12,651 bases of DNA, taken from assembly GCA_000697335.1 (NCBI GenBank), contig JNEM01011270.1, forward strand, positions 1 through 12,651, written 5' to 3'. A model generated the notes under the pieces. It was not told where the DNA came from. It saw nothing but the letters and a program-made list of their open reading frames with translations, and made no database searches. Numbering within the stretch: the stretch's first letter is position 1; each line of letters begins with the position of its first letter. A program made the translations under genes and the position numbers. This DNA comes from Conidiobolus incongruus B7586 (Eukaryota; Entomophthoromycota; Entomophthoromycetes; Entomophthorales; Conidiobolaceae). Below, one piece after another: positions 1 through 8,170 of this stretch.

Positions 1-294
1 ATAATTAAAATATAATTTGATTCTAAAGAATCTATAAAAAAAATTTTGAATATAATTTATATAAATATATAAAAATTAATTTTATTATTAATTTTTTGAG
101 TTAAATTATTCCTTAACTAAGTGTGTAATTATATATTTGTCAACGACTAAAACTTTTAATATTAATAGCATATATTTGATAATTTATGGAATTATCTTAA
201 TAATATTAAAAAAATCAACCATATAAATCTATATAGACTCAATATATTTTTATTTCAAAATTTATCAGAAAATTGAAGAATATTAAATTAATAT
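1..294. other. AT-rich non-coding stretch
   Basis: No open frame, RNA gene or repeat relationship was recognised here. The sequence is very AT-rich with a few scattered less AT-rich words, consistent with degraded intergenic or old repeat DNA. The last five bases (AATAT, 290-294) match the five bases after the following LTR-like island (641-645) and may be a target-site duplication. Confidence 0.6.
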
Positions 295-640
295 AACGGA
301 GTTATATTAACACGTCTTGGGAAAGCCGTGTCCGGAATAGTATAAGCAAAAGAGAGAGATCTAGGGAATTCCAGGTAAAGGTTAGGGAGATAGGGGGTTT
401 ATTGGTTTAAGCCAAATAGCTGGGAGGACCCAGATCGAACTCCTTCTGTGTAGAATAGCTCTGTTTCTGGGTTCTATATATAGTGCATAGAGTAGTAGGT
501 TTTTGGAGTTTTCTGGAGGGTTGTATCATTAGCTGATTAAAGGATAGGGTTGAAGTGGTTGGTTACGTGAGGGGGGAATGACCCTTATATTCAGTTGAAG
601 TAAGCATATTACGTGGGAGGAGAGTCACCTGACTCATGAC
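295..640. mobile_element. Solo-LTR-like element, family 3
   Basis: A sharp island of nearly balanced base composition about 346 bp long sits in AT desert. Identical 5-bp words AATAT stand just outside both ends, as expected of a target-site duplication, although such a word is weak evidence in AT-rich DNA. The right end read on the minus strand begins TGTCATGAGTCAGGTGAC (if the first flanking base is counted), a palindrome-rich start typical of fungal LTRs. The centre has a TATA-like TCTATATATAG (about 473-483). No coding frame is present. It is the least mutated LTR-like piece in the window, so probably the youngest or least exposed to RIP. It carries the 12-mer ACGTGGGAGGAG (611-622), also found in the family-1 copy at 3761. 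Seen: island, flanking words, TATA-like motif. Inferred: solo LTR, superfamily undetermined, sense strand uncertain. Another class of short repeat cannot be excluded. Confidence 0.6.
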
Positions 641-1606
641 AATATAAATAAAATGCTATATTTTAAAATCAACTATCTATCTCAATTATATATTTAAGGC
701 AATATTATTGGTTAATTATTGAATTAATTCCCTTTTAATTATCTTTAATAAAAAAATAAAATAAAACCTAAAATAATAATATAAATTGATTTCTTTACAC
801 AAACAATATATTAAAGTTTATTTAATTAATTTGACTTAATAAATTAATATTAATTAGTTAGCAAAAAAAGCCATAGAATTAAAATCATCTATATTTTCAT
901 TAATAACTTAATTAATCCTTAATAACATTAAGTTTAAATATATAATTTAAATTTATTGCTTATATATAATTATTAGAACTTAACTATATTACATTCGTTT
1001 TGAACTAATATATCAAAGCTCAAAGTTTAGTTATATGGATTTATATATTAATGTATTTTGGTTATTATAAAAAATATATAAATTAATATATTTAACTATT
1101 GTTTTTATAAACTGTAAAAATTTAAAAATATTATAAACAGTCACATTTATTATTAAAAGAGAGAAATTTGATTTTAAGCTTATTAAATATATTTTTAAAA
1201 TTTATTTAAATTTTGTATTAATGGGATAACTTTAATGATTATTTAAATATATTTTAAAAGTATTCAATGAGAATAAAATTAGAATGATTAAAAATCTGTT
1301 TTAAAATCAATATTACATTTTTTTATATAATTCCATATCAAAAACTATAATATAACAAAAGGTATTATTTTTTTGAAAATAAAATTTCATTTATTTAACC
1401 TTAATATTTAAAATACATTTAAGTTATTATTTAAAATTTTCTAATATTTAATAATAATATTTTATTAACTTTATTAAAATACCCTATTTATAGATAATTT
1501 ATAATTTTATTATAAAAATAACCTATCATTATATATTTTGGTTAAAGTAATAAAATAATTATAAAGTGATTTTTTAAATCTTTTATAATATATAATTTTT
1601 TTATTT
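641..1606. other. AT-rich desert without recognisable gene
   Basis: This stretch has very high A+T, only about one CpG site and frequent stops in all frames. I see no exon-like pattern, RNA gene or convincing repeat match to other parts of the window. It is best read as RIP-degraded repeat DNA whose identity is lost. Confidence 0.65.
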
Positions 1607-1980
1607 TGTTAAGAGACTAGTTCTCTAAATCCTTATATATATTTCTATATAATTCAATTAACTATTAATTATATGATTAATTTATACTTTTTAGCTAAAT
1701 TAATTATATAAATAGTATTGAATTATCTAATAAACAAGGCTTTTCTTTTTTCTCTTAATTTTTATTATTTCTTATCTTTTATATTATTCCTAAGATTAAA
1801 ACTACACTCTATCAATATTATAATATATTGATATTACCTAATATAAATCTTAATATATTTGTGACTCATCTCAGTTTGACGCTTAATTAAACTTTGTTTA
1901 TATTTGTATATTATATCCCATACTACCTTGCCACATTCTATGCCATATTACTTTTATATTAAGTCTTCCTCTATACTATA
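1607..1980 (+). mobile_element. LTR-like fossil, family 2 copy A
   Basis: This 374 bp repeat aligns along its length with the reverse complement of 11942-12328. It begins TGTTAAGAGACTAG. The right border is set by where similarity to the other copy stops; there the better-preserved copy reads CTGCATTACA, giving TG...CA termini as in LTRs. In this orientation it has a TATA-like TTATATAAATAG (about 1703-1714) and an AATAAACAAGG word (about 1729-1739) before a pyrimidine-rich stretch, an order common in Copia-type fungal LTRs. Differences from copy B are dominated by C-to-T and G-to-A with this copy more AT-rich, so it carries more RIP damage. No flanking duplication is clear, and no retroelement gene is recognised next to it. 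Copia affiliation is an inference from layout only. The alternative is a terminal inverted repeat of a larger element spanning 1607-12328. Confidence 0.7.
1926..1946 (+). repeat. Decayed short tandem repeat in family 2 copy A
   Basis: Two degenerate units centred on TGCCAC/TGCCAT correspond to the clearer 12-bp tandem repeat in the inverted copy at 11976-12003. Its presence in both copies shows the duplication predates their separation. Confidence 0.5.
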
Positions 1981-3760
1981 TTGGTTTAACTACCATTACA
2001 CTTACATATCTAATTTATAAAAATATATCTTTGTTTTATTAAAATAGATATCTATAGTTTCAAAAATTTGAAATTAATTTAAATAACAAAATTTCAATTT
2101 TTATTTAATAATAAAATATTCTTTGAATAAAAATTTTTCTTTAAAATATAAGTTATATTTGCTATATTATAGAATATAGATAATATTATATATATCAATT
2201 AATATTCTTATAAAATTTTATTATTATTAGAATTTTATAATTATAATTGAATAATAACAATAAAGGGTAAAGGAAGCTAATTTTTAATATATTAGAAAAA
2301 TATAATAATTTGATCAATTAATATTAAAATATTAATTAATGATAATATTATATATTACTAATTAAACAGAGTATTAATTTATATCAGTAACTCTCTCTAA
2401 AGCAAAGAGGACCCAAGATTTTCTAATATTTAAATAAAATATATATATGACTCAGAAATATTAATATCATTTAAATATAAATTGGTAAAATATTAATAAA
2501 ATTTAGTTTAATTAATCAAATCTTTAATAGCTATTTAAAATAACAAAATATATTAAATAGGTAATACTTATTTTAATACTAATAATAATATTATTATCTT
2601 ATTATATATTAGTTTATATATAAATATATTTTTTTATTATATTTATCAATATTCTCAATAATTAAGTTTTAAGTACAAATGTTTATTTCTTGTTAATTTT
2701 AGTAAACTTAGTTATGAACAATTAACTAAAACTAGTAATTTTTATAATTGAATAAGTTAATTAATTTTTATTATATAGTTTATTAATATAAAAAATAAAT
2801 ATTTAAAATTTTAATTAAATAAAATCATAATATCCAATTAGTTTAAGACAATATTAAAATAATATGTAAAATATAAAAAAATTCGGTTTATTTTAATTAT
2901 ATAACCTGTTAATTGATAAATTTGCAAATTTATAAATTATTTTAATTAAAATTCAAAATTTAATATTTTAACCAATATTTCGTGTAATTTAATCAAATTT
3001 AGTAAAATATAATCAAATGATATATAAATTATATAATTTAATTTGGGTTGATTTAATTAAGATATAATTAAGGCAATAATAATAATAATAATAATAATAT
3101 AAAAGATTTTAATTTTATAACCCATGTTAGTCCGGTTAGTGTATAGTTTGATATCTATATCAATTTTTTATTTTTTATGTGTTTTATATTATTAGAATAA
3201 TCTTAATCAATTATATTATTAATATATTTAAATAAAATAATTACTTTGTTCTTAATTTATATTATTTTTCAAAATATTATTAAAATTTATAAAATTCAAA
3301 ATATCTCCATTTGTTAATTAATTATATTTATATTATTTAATATAAAATCTGATATATTTATAATGGCTTGATTATTTATAAAATTAAATATATTTTGTTT
3401 ATTGAATTATTAAATTATCAGATAAATACTAAATTAAATCTTTCCCCATATTATATTGGCTTTATAATTAAATTTAATTTTATTTATATTAAAATATATC
3501 TATTTATATATATTGTTAAAGATATATATTTTAAATTTTTTGATCTAAAATTGATATATATAAATATATAATTTATTAAAATATTTAATATATTTAAAAA
3601 ATTAGGCAATTTTACTTTGGAATTATTTAAATTAAATTTATATTATTTATAAATATATTTAAATTTATATATAGATCAAAATAAAATAATTTTATAATAA
3701 AAGAAATCAATAAAATTCTATTTTATATTCTTTATTGAAATCAAAATATAATATATAATA
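1981..3760. other. AT-rich desert between LTR fossils
   Basis: About 1.8 kb of very AT-rich DNA with only about three CpG sites and no supportable gene. An open frame at 3368-3571 is built almost only from I, Y, F, K, L and N codons and reflects base composition. A short less degraded word at about 3119-3145 (around TTAGTCCGGTTAGTG) looks like a remnant of an older repeat. The stretch 2390-2415 (around AAAGAGGACCCAAGA) is another GC-richer remnant. Most likely heavily RIP-mutated transposon DNA. Confidence 0.6.
3075..3098 (+). repeat. AAT trinucleotide microsatellite, 8 units
   Basis: Eight uninterrupted AAT units lie within AT desert. It is a simple sequence repeat, probably arising by slippage, with no sign of function. 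Confidence 0.9.
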
Positions 3761-4198
3761 TGACGACCGTAAACGTGGGAGGAGGTAGTCTTTTAGAGCT
3801 TAAACGGGGAATCGCCAGTGGTAAATGATAGATTACCACAAGGTTAAGGGAAATTAAGAGGGTTCACCAAATTGGGTGAAAATAGCTTACTGCAAATCAA
3901 GGTCTTCGAATAAAGTAAATATCTCACGCTCGTCACAACTCAATACGTTTTGTGAGTGTTACGAGAAAAACTTAGAGACTGGATACTTTTGAAAATGAAG
4001 ATAGAAAGATTGGTTTATTGATTGGCTTGTGATGATCTTATAATAGGTTCAATTGTTGAGTTTGGGTGGCTATGAATAACTTCAGGTGGAAAGCACTAAG
4101 TTAGACTAGTTCATAAAATGAAGTACTTCCAATGTGACTTCTTGCATTAGTGCAATAGTCAGAGTTTCTTGAGTGATGGACAAGAATATTCTTCATCA
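3761..4198 (-). mobile_element. LTR-like fossil, family 1 copy 1
   Basis: This 438 bp island aligns over its full length with 10509-10942 in the same orientation, and with 4370-4865 in the opposite one. Termini are TG (3761) and CA (4198), as in LTRs. Read on the minus strand it starts TGATGAAGAATATTC, then carries CCTATTATAAGATC (TATA-like) and CAATCAATAAACC (poly-A-signal-like) before a pyrimidine-rich stretch, which is why I assign sense to the minus strand. This is the least degraded of the three family-1 copies, retaining most CpG sites. Flanks are low-complexity (AATATATAAT repeats), so a target-site duplication cannot be judged. No adjacent gag or pol coding was recognised. Best read as a solo or isolated LTR; LTR status is inferred from termini, size and copy number. 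Confidence 0.7.
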
Positions 4199-4369
4199 AA
4201 TATATAATATATAATATATAATTTATTTTTGGTTTTACATATTTAGAAATAAAATTTCATTTTAAATTAGGTTTATTAAATGGCTTATTAATCACATAAT
4301 ATTATTTCACAATTATCATTCCTTTTATTATCTTATTTTATACAAAAAAATCTTATTATATTATCCAAA

Positions 4370-4865
4370 TGTTAAGAATATTATATCCATTTTTGATAAA
4401 AAGAAATTATAAAAATATTGAAAAAAAATAATAAAATATTATTAATAATGAATAATTATATAAATTATTTAAATAAAATATAATAATCATATTGAAAAAA
4501 GATACTTGAGCTCACTGATTATGTAAATTAGTTAATTTAATCACATTTTACCAATAAATTATTTATATTCATAAAAATAAACAATCTAATATTAAATTAT
4601 CATGAATAAAACAATAAATATCATTAAATTTTTTTCATTTCAAAAGTATCCCTTCTATAGGCTTTTTTGTAACGCTCCCCAAAAGAAATGAGTTGTGAAT
4701 AATGTGAGATATTTATTTTATTCAAAAAACCAGATTTAAAGTAAACTATTTTCGCCTTACTTTGTGGAACCGATTAATTTCTTTTATGCTTAACTCTAGT
4801 TTAGAATTGATAATTCCTTAAGATCTAAATATATATATCTTCTCAGATTTACTGGTTTTATTACA
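4370..4865 (+). mobile_element. Old LTR-like fossil, family 1, inverted copy
   Basis: This copy matches the reverse complement of 3761-4198 from a TG start at 4370 (TGTTAAGAATATTATATCC) to a CA end near 4865. The clearest match is 4640-4790, where the reverse complement of the family core (around GATACTTTTGAAA, GTTAC and AAATATCTCAC) is easily read. It is about 60 bp longer than the other copies because of AT-rich, low-complexity expansion in its left third. Differences from the other copies are mostly C-to-T and G-to-A, and it is the most degraded of the three, so probably the oldest or most exposed to RIP. Its right end marks the change from desert to the less degraded gene-bearing island. 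Confidence 0.6.
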
Positions 4866-6022
4866 TTTTATTTTCTCTTATTTAAATTGAATTTATGTCA
4901 ATACAAAAATTATGAATTATAAATTATAATATTTATTGAACAAATTTCTATAGATTAATTCAAAATAAGCCTAGAAAAATTATATTGATATTTTGAATTT
5001 GAATATCGAATTGAGGTTTCAACCAGTATGTGCAGAGTTTAATGTTCACTTTTTAAAATATAATATGATAGTATGGCTATTATAGAACCATAAGGATTAT
5101 TTAAATTTTCGACTTTAGAGGATATAATTTAATCAAAATGTATGCAATATATAATTAGAAATATTTCGATGGATCATAATATCAGATTATAAACTCACTT
5201 TACACACATTACAAATTTTCATTATTTAAATATTATTAACCCAACTCATCAGAAAAATCCCATATTCATTCAAAATTTAATTTTTGAAATTTCAGTCTAT
5301 TAATTATAAACTATGGCGAACTAAATATTTAATTTTAAATATATGATCAATAGGGACATTCTACTAAGATATGATTTTAACTCAAGAAATAATGCATATT
5401 TTAAATTTATTTTATAATCTTTTTGAAGCAGTATAAAAAGATAAGTTTTTAAATTATTGAATTTGTTAAACACTTTAAATACCAAATTAAAATTCCAGCT
5501 CAAATATTGGAGGTAAAAAATGCATATTGTAGTTGATGTAAATTTGGAATACAGTGTAATAGATCCTTTTAATTCATACCTGAATTAAATAATTATATCT
5601 TTGAAATGGAATAAATGACATTAATAGCGTCAAGGTTGCTGGTAATAAACAAGAATAATTAAAATTATTTTAAATTTTCAAATGGATTACTAAATCAACA
5701 ATCAGGAATTATTTGTTTAGTAGTTAATAATTTTAATATAAATAATAAAATTTTTCTATTATTATTTCATCAAAATGAATTTGAAATACTTTGATTGGAT
5801 CAAACATGTAATTCTTATCAAAGCGCATTACGCGTAGTCCTCTTGTTACAATCTTGAGTAATTTTTAGATAATTAAACTCAAAATCTAAATATAGAATTA
5901 AAACTGGATCTCTGAATAACTCAAAAAAAATTACTCCTTTAATATTATCGCAATTTTAATTTTAATTAAATGAGAAGATAATCCCATATCACATTTAAAT
6001 TTATTTAGTGATATTTTATTTG
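4866..6022. other. Less degraded intergenic region upstream of the gene
   Basis: This AT-rich but CpG-retaining sequence differs clearly from the flanking deserts. No gene is supportable. Short open runs include a plus-strand 22-codon run from ATG at 5520 and a minus-strand 31-codon run from ATG at 5828 to the stop at 5733. The minus-strand run reads MRFDKNYMFDPIKV at its start and looks protein-like, but such lengths are expected by chance here. A long minus-strand frame at 5321-5503 has no ATG near its start and mirrors base composition. The region probably contains the native promoter of the gene at 6082. Confidence 0.55.
5830..5835. promoter_or_regulatory. ACGCGT (MCB-like) site
   Basis: A palindromic ACGCGT lies in the CpG-rich cluster GCGCATTACGCGTAG, about 247 bp upstream of the start codon at 6082. 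ACGCGT is the known binding core of Mbp1/Swi6-type (MBF) factors in fungi. A single site proves nothing, but CpG words are rare in this window, so its survival at promoter distance is worth recording. Confidence 0.25.
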
Positions 6023-6030
6023 TATATATA
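6023..6030 (+). promoter_or_regulatory. TATA-like element upstream of the small gene
   Basis: TATATATA ends about 51 bp before the start codon at 6082, a plausible TATA-box position. Such words are common in this composition, so the call rests on position alone. Confidence 0.3.
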
Positions 6031-6081
6031 TCGTAATATTCAACAAAGCATTTGTTTTTTGTTTATCAATTGTCATATATT

Positions 6082-6371
6082 ATGGAAAATTCCAATACTC
6101 AAAATAACGAAGGTTTATACCATTAATCAATTACTAAATATCTAATATTAATAATATATTAGTCCCTCCTTCATATGAAGAACTTTTTATTGAAGAACCA
6201 CGGTCTGGTACTGAGGAAGTTGAATCTGACGATTGTCGTTGCGATCCGTTTGGCTTAGCTCTGTAATATTTTTATATTTATTTTACAAATTAACTGGCTA
6301 ATTTGATCAATAGGTGTTGTGAACCACTTTGCTACTGTTTAGCTGCACTTGTTACATCTTTTTTTTCATAA
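6082..6371 (+). CDS. Small three-exon gene: PPxY-motif, cysteine-rich, probable membrane-associated protein (62 aa)
   Basis: Exons are 6082-6112, 6163-6262 and 6314-6371 (31, 100 and 58 nt), with phases that join cleanly and end at TAA 6369-6371. The start is the first in-frame ATG after an upstream stop, with A at -3 and G at +4. The predicted protein has: an N/Q-rich start MENSNTQNNE (1-10); VPPSYEEL (11-18), containing a PPSY motif of the PPxY type bound by WW domains; an acidic linker (16-34, nine D/E); and a C-terminal half with six cysteines at 35, 37, 45, 46, 50 and 52 (CxC-x7-CC-x3-CxC), ending hydrophobic (LAALVTSFFS, 53-62). No signal peptide is visible. CpG-containing codons are intact, so RIP has spared it. 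I do not recognise a family. The acidic-linker, Cys-cluster and hydrophobic-tail layout recalls CYSTM-like tail-anchored proteins, but the spacing differs. Inferred role: membrane-bound or palmitoylated, perhaps an adaptor for a Rsp5/Nedd4-type ligase. The gene model is more certain than the role. Confidence 0.8.
6113..6162 (+). other. Intron 1 (50 nt) of the small gene
   Basis: It starts GTTTAT (a weaker donor) and ends TATTAG, with TTACTAAAT about 28-36 nt before the acceptor as a likely branch site. Unspliced, the frame stops shortly after residue 13. Removing it joins codon G|TC and opens the frame into the PPSY segment. Confidence 0.75.
6263..6312 (+). other. Intron 2 (51 nt, ending at 6313) of the small gene
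   Basis: The donor is GTAATA at 6263; GGCTAAT about 14 nt before the acceptor is a likely branch site; it ends CAATAG, with the final G at 6313. Retaining it would stop translation right after LAL and remove the CC...CxC tail. Retention would therefore switch the protein between a soluble short form and a membrane-tailed form. The near-identical lengths of the two introns support the model. Confidence 0.75.
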
Positions 6372-6467
6372 TATAAGATGAGCAATGTTTTAAAAATAAT
6401 CAATTTTTGACTGGAAATTGAGAATTACTCAAAAAGCCAACCAATGTTCTTTATCATACAATTGTAC

Positions 6468-6473
6468 AATAAA
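6468..6473 (+). terminator. AATAAA poly(A) signal candidate
   Basis: AATAAA lies 97 bp after the stop codon of the three-exon gene, a reasonable 3'UTR length. The motif is common in AT-rich DNA, so this is positional evidence only. Confidence 0.4.
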
Positions 6474-6629
6474 CTATAAACTTAAATTTATGAATTTCTT
6501 ATTATCGGATCTAGAAATCAATAGAATTTAATCTTAAGGCAGTAAATAAATTTGAAAATATTTGTTTCTAAATATGTTATTATAATTACTATTATTTGTC
6601 TGATGCCTTTATCATTGCCCTTAATTTAA

Positions 6630-6881
6630 CTCATTTATAATATCTTTAATATAGTGGGTATATTGTCATTTTTGATAAAATGTATAAAAATTAGAATACA
6701 TTTTCAGATAATTCCTAAAAAATCATTTAAAATACTTTTATTGGTCTATTTTTTAAACAATAAAAATTTAGTTTTTTATCATCATTACAACAATAATTTT
6801 ATACTAATAAACATTAACCGTCCTAGTGATTCATTTATATATTACGATAACATTAATGAATACCTATTACATCCATATTAA
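6630..6881 (+). other. Longest open reading stretch of the window, no ATG
   Basis: This frame is open for about 83 codons and ends at TAA, but has no ATG anywhere. It could only be a gene's last exon, entered at the AG of TTTAATATAG (ending 6654), which has a TTAAC branch-like word about 25 nt upstream. No matching upstream coding exon or donor was found. The translation is rich in N, I, Y, F and K, with a less biased end (RPSDSFIYYDNINEY). At this base composition roughly one such run is expected by chance in the window. Doubtful; listed so it is not lost. Confidence 0.15.
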
Positions 6882-7497
6882 ACAAAGAGTTTGATAAAAT
6901 TTTAAGCATCTTACATGACTAAAATAAGAGGTAGTATCAGATATTAAATGTGCTTAATACCTTTTTTAAACGTAAATAATTTGCAATATTTAAAACTATA
7001 GTGTTTACATCACCATATAAGTACAATTTTATCAATTTTAAGCGTTCTATTAAATATGGAGTTGTCTGAATTTTTTAATTAATAAGGAACCATAAAATAT
7101 TCTGGACAATAATATAATATATTTCAAAATTAAACTATGATCTTTAATGATAGAATTCCAAGCTATTAATATTTAATATTATTGGTTTTAAATTAACTCT
7201 ACCATTTGAAATGAATTCAAAGATATCTTGATTAATTCAACATTTATAATCCTAAGACTTTAAAATATAATTTTTACTATACTAGTCTCAAACATCAGAT
7301 AATATTATTCAACATCAAAAAGATTTATTTTAATATTCATTAGTTTTAAGTATATTTGAATCATACTTCAAAATCAAATTAATGCCTAGTCAAACCTAAA
7401 TTTTGATCTATAATTATTCTATATTTAATTGTTTTAAAATGATAATAAAATAACATTTCAGCTTTTCAAAATAGTTTCCCAACAGGATTTATTATCG

Positions 7498-7518
7498 ATA
7501 TATATATATATATATATA
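7498..7518. repeat. AT dinucleotide microsatellite
   Basis: A run of 21 alternating A/T bases follows TTATCG and precedes CTGTATG. Simple sequence repeat without evident function. Confidence 0.9.
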
Positions 7519-8170
7519 CTGTATGTAAAAAATTGATATTAATATGCTCTATCATTTCATTACAAACGTACTGCTATTTAAATCTAGTTGAATATAAAAG
7601 CTATATTTTCTGTGATGTTAGAAATTTAATATTATAATAATCATTAAATAATGATGTATTGATAGAATTCAATATGGAAAAGACTAATAAACTATATAAA
7701 GATAGTAGGCTATAAATTTTTAACGATTTATAATGTTGAATAATATGAATGTTAGATACCAGATCATATGCTGGCAATTAGATAAAAAACTCATTATAAA
7801 AAGATAAGTTGGCTTCAGTTGAAAATAATGGAGAGATTATTTTATGCTTGAAGGGATTAAATTAGTTATTGTTTTATCAATATATATTTTCAAATTCAAT
7901 ATTATAATTTTGGGTCTTTTCATCAGTGTTTTAAACAGGAATCGTTCATTATTGACATGTGTAAACTATTTGAAATTAATCCAATCAATTTTATGATGAT
8001 TTAAAAAATATTAAATTTCCTATTATTTTTTTAATTTATAAATACAAGCCACAATATCAGTGATCAAAAATTGTTCCCATTTCCTAGTAAGTTTTTGGGA
8101 CCTATTATAATAAATAATTTTGAATTAAGAGTAATATTCAATCATAATATAGTTACAAAATTGATTTTAT

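Larger units (their letters stand above)
6474..8170. other. Less degraded intergenic region downstream of the gene
   Basis: CpG sites persist through this region and disappear near 8170, so it forms one island with the gene and its upstream DNA. No second gene can be supported. Protein-like open runs occur on both strands: plus 6630-6881; plus 7844-7996 (50 codons from ATG, hydrophobic start MLEGIKLVIVLSIYIF); minus about 7837-7963 (about 42 codons, including FTHVNNERFLFKTLMKRP); and minus about 8030-8120 (including RSQKLTRKWEQFLITDIV). Each is within chance expectation, none has start, splice and stop signals that agree, and two overlap antisense. They may be remnants of older genes. Confidence 0.5.

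Noticed and set aside
1981-2000. TTGGTTTAACTACC just after family-2 copy A as a tRNA primer-binding site
   Set aside because: It begins TGG like a primer-binding site, but I cannot match it to a tRNA end and the equivalent position beside copy B differs beyond the first few bases.
2390-2415. AGAGGACCCAAGAT as a decayed second copy of family 3 (compare 424-437)
   Set aside because: Only about nine consecutive bases match; neighbouring sequence does not align convincingly.
3368-3571. Open frame of 67 codons in the desert between LTR-like copies
   Set aside because: The translation is almost only I, Y, F, K, L and N, lies in RIP-degraded DNA and has no coding-like features; length is within chance for this composition.
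5321-5503. Minus-strand open frame of 60 codons
   Set aside because: It begins at a TTG; the first ATG is near its end, leaving about 12 codons. No splice or homology clue supports it.
5520-5735. Possible spliced plus-strand peptide gene starting at ATG 5520, using the branch-like TTACTAAATC and an acceptor at about 5705
   Set aside because: Assembling it needs a 14-nt internal exon and gives only about 23 residues. The splice signals are attractive but not enough to separate it from chance.
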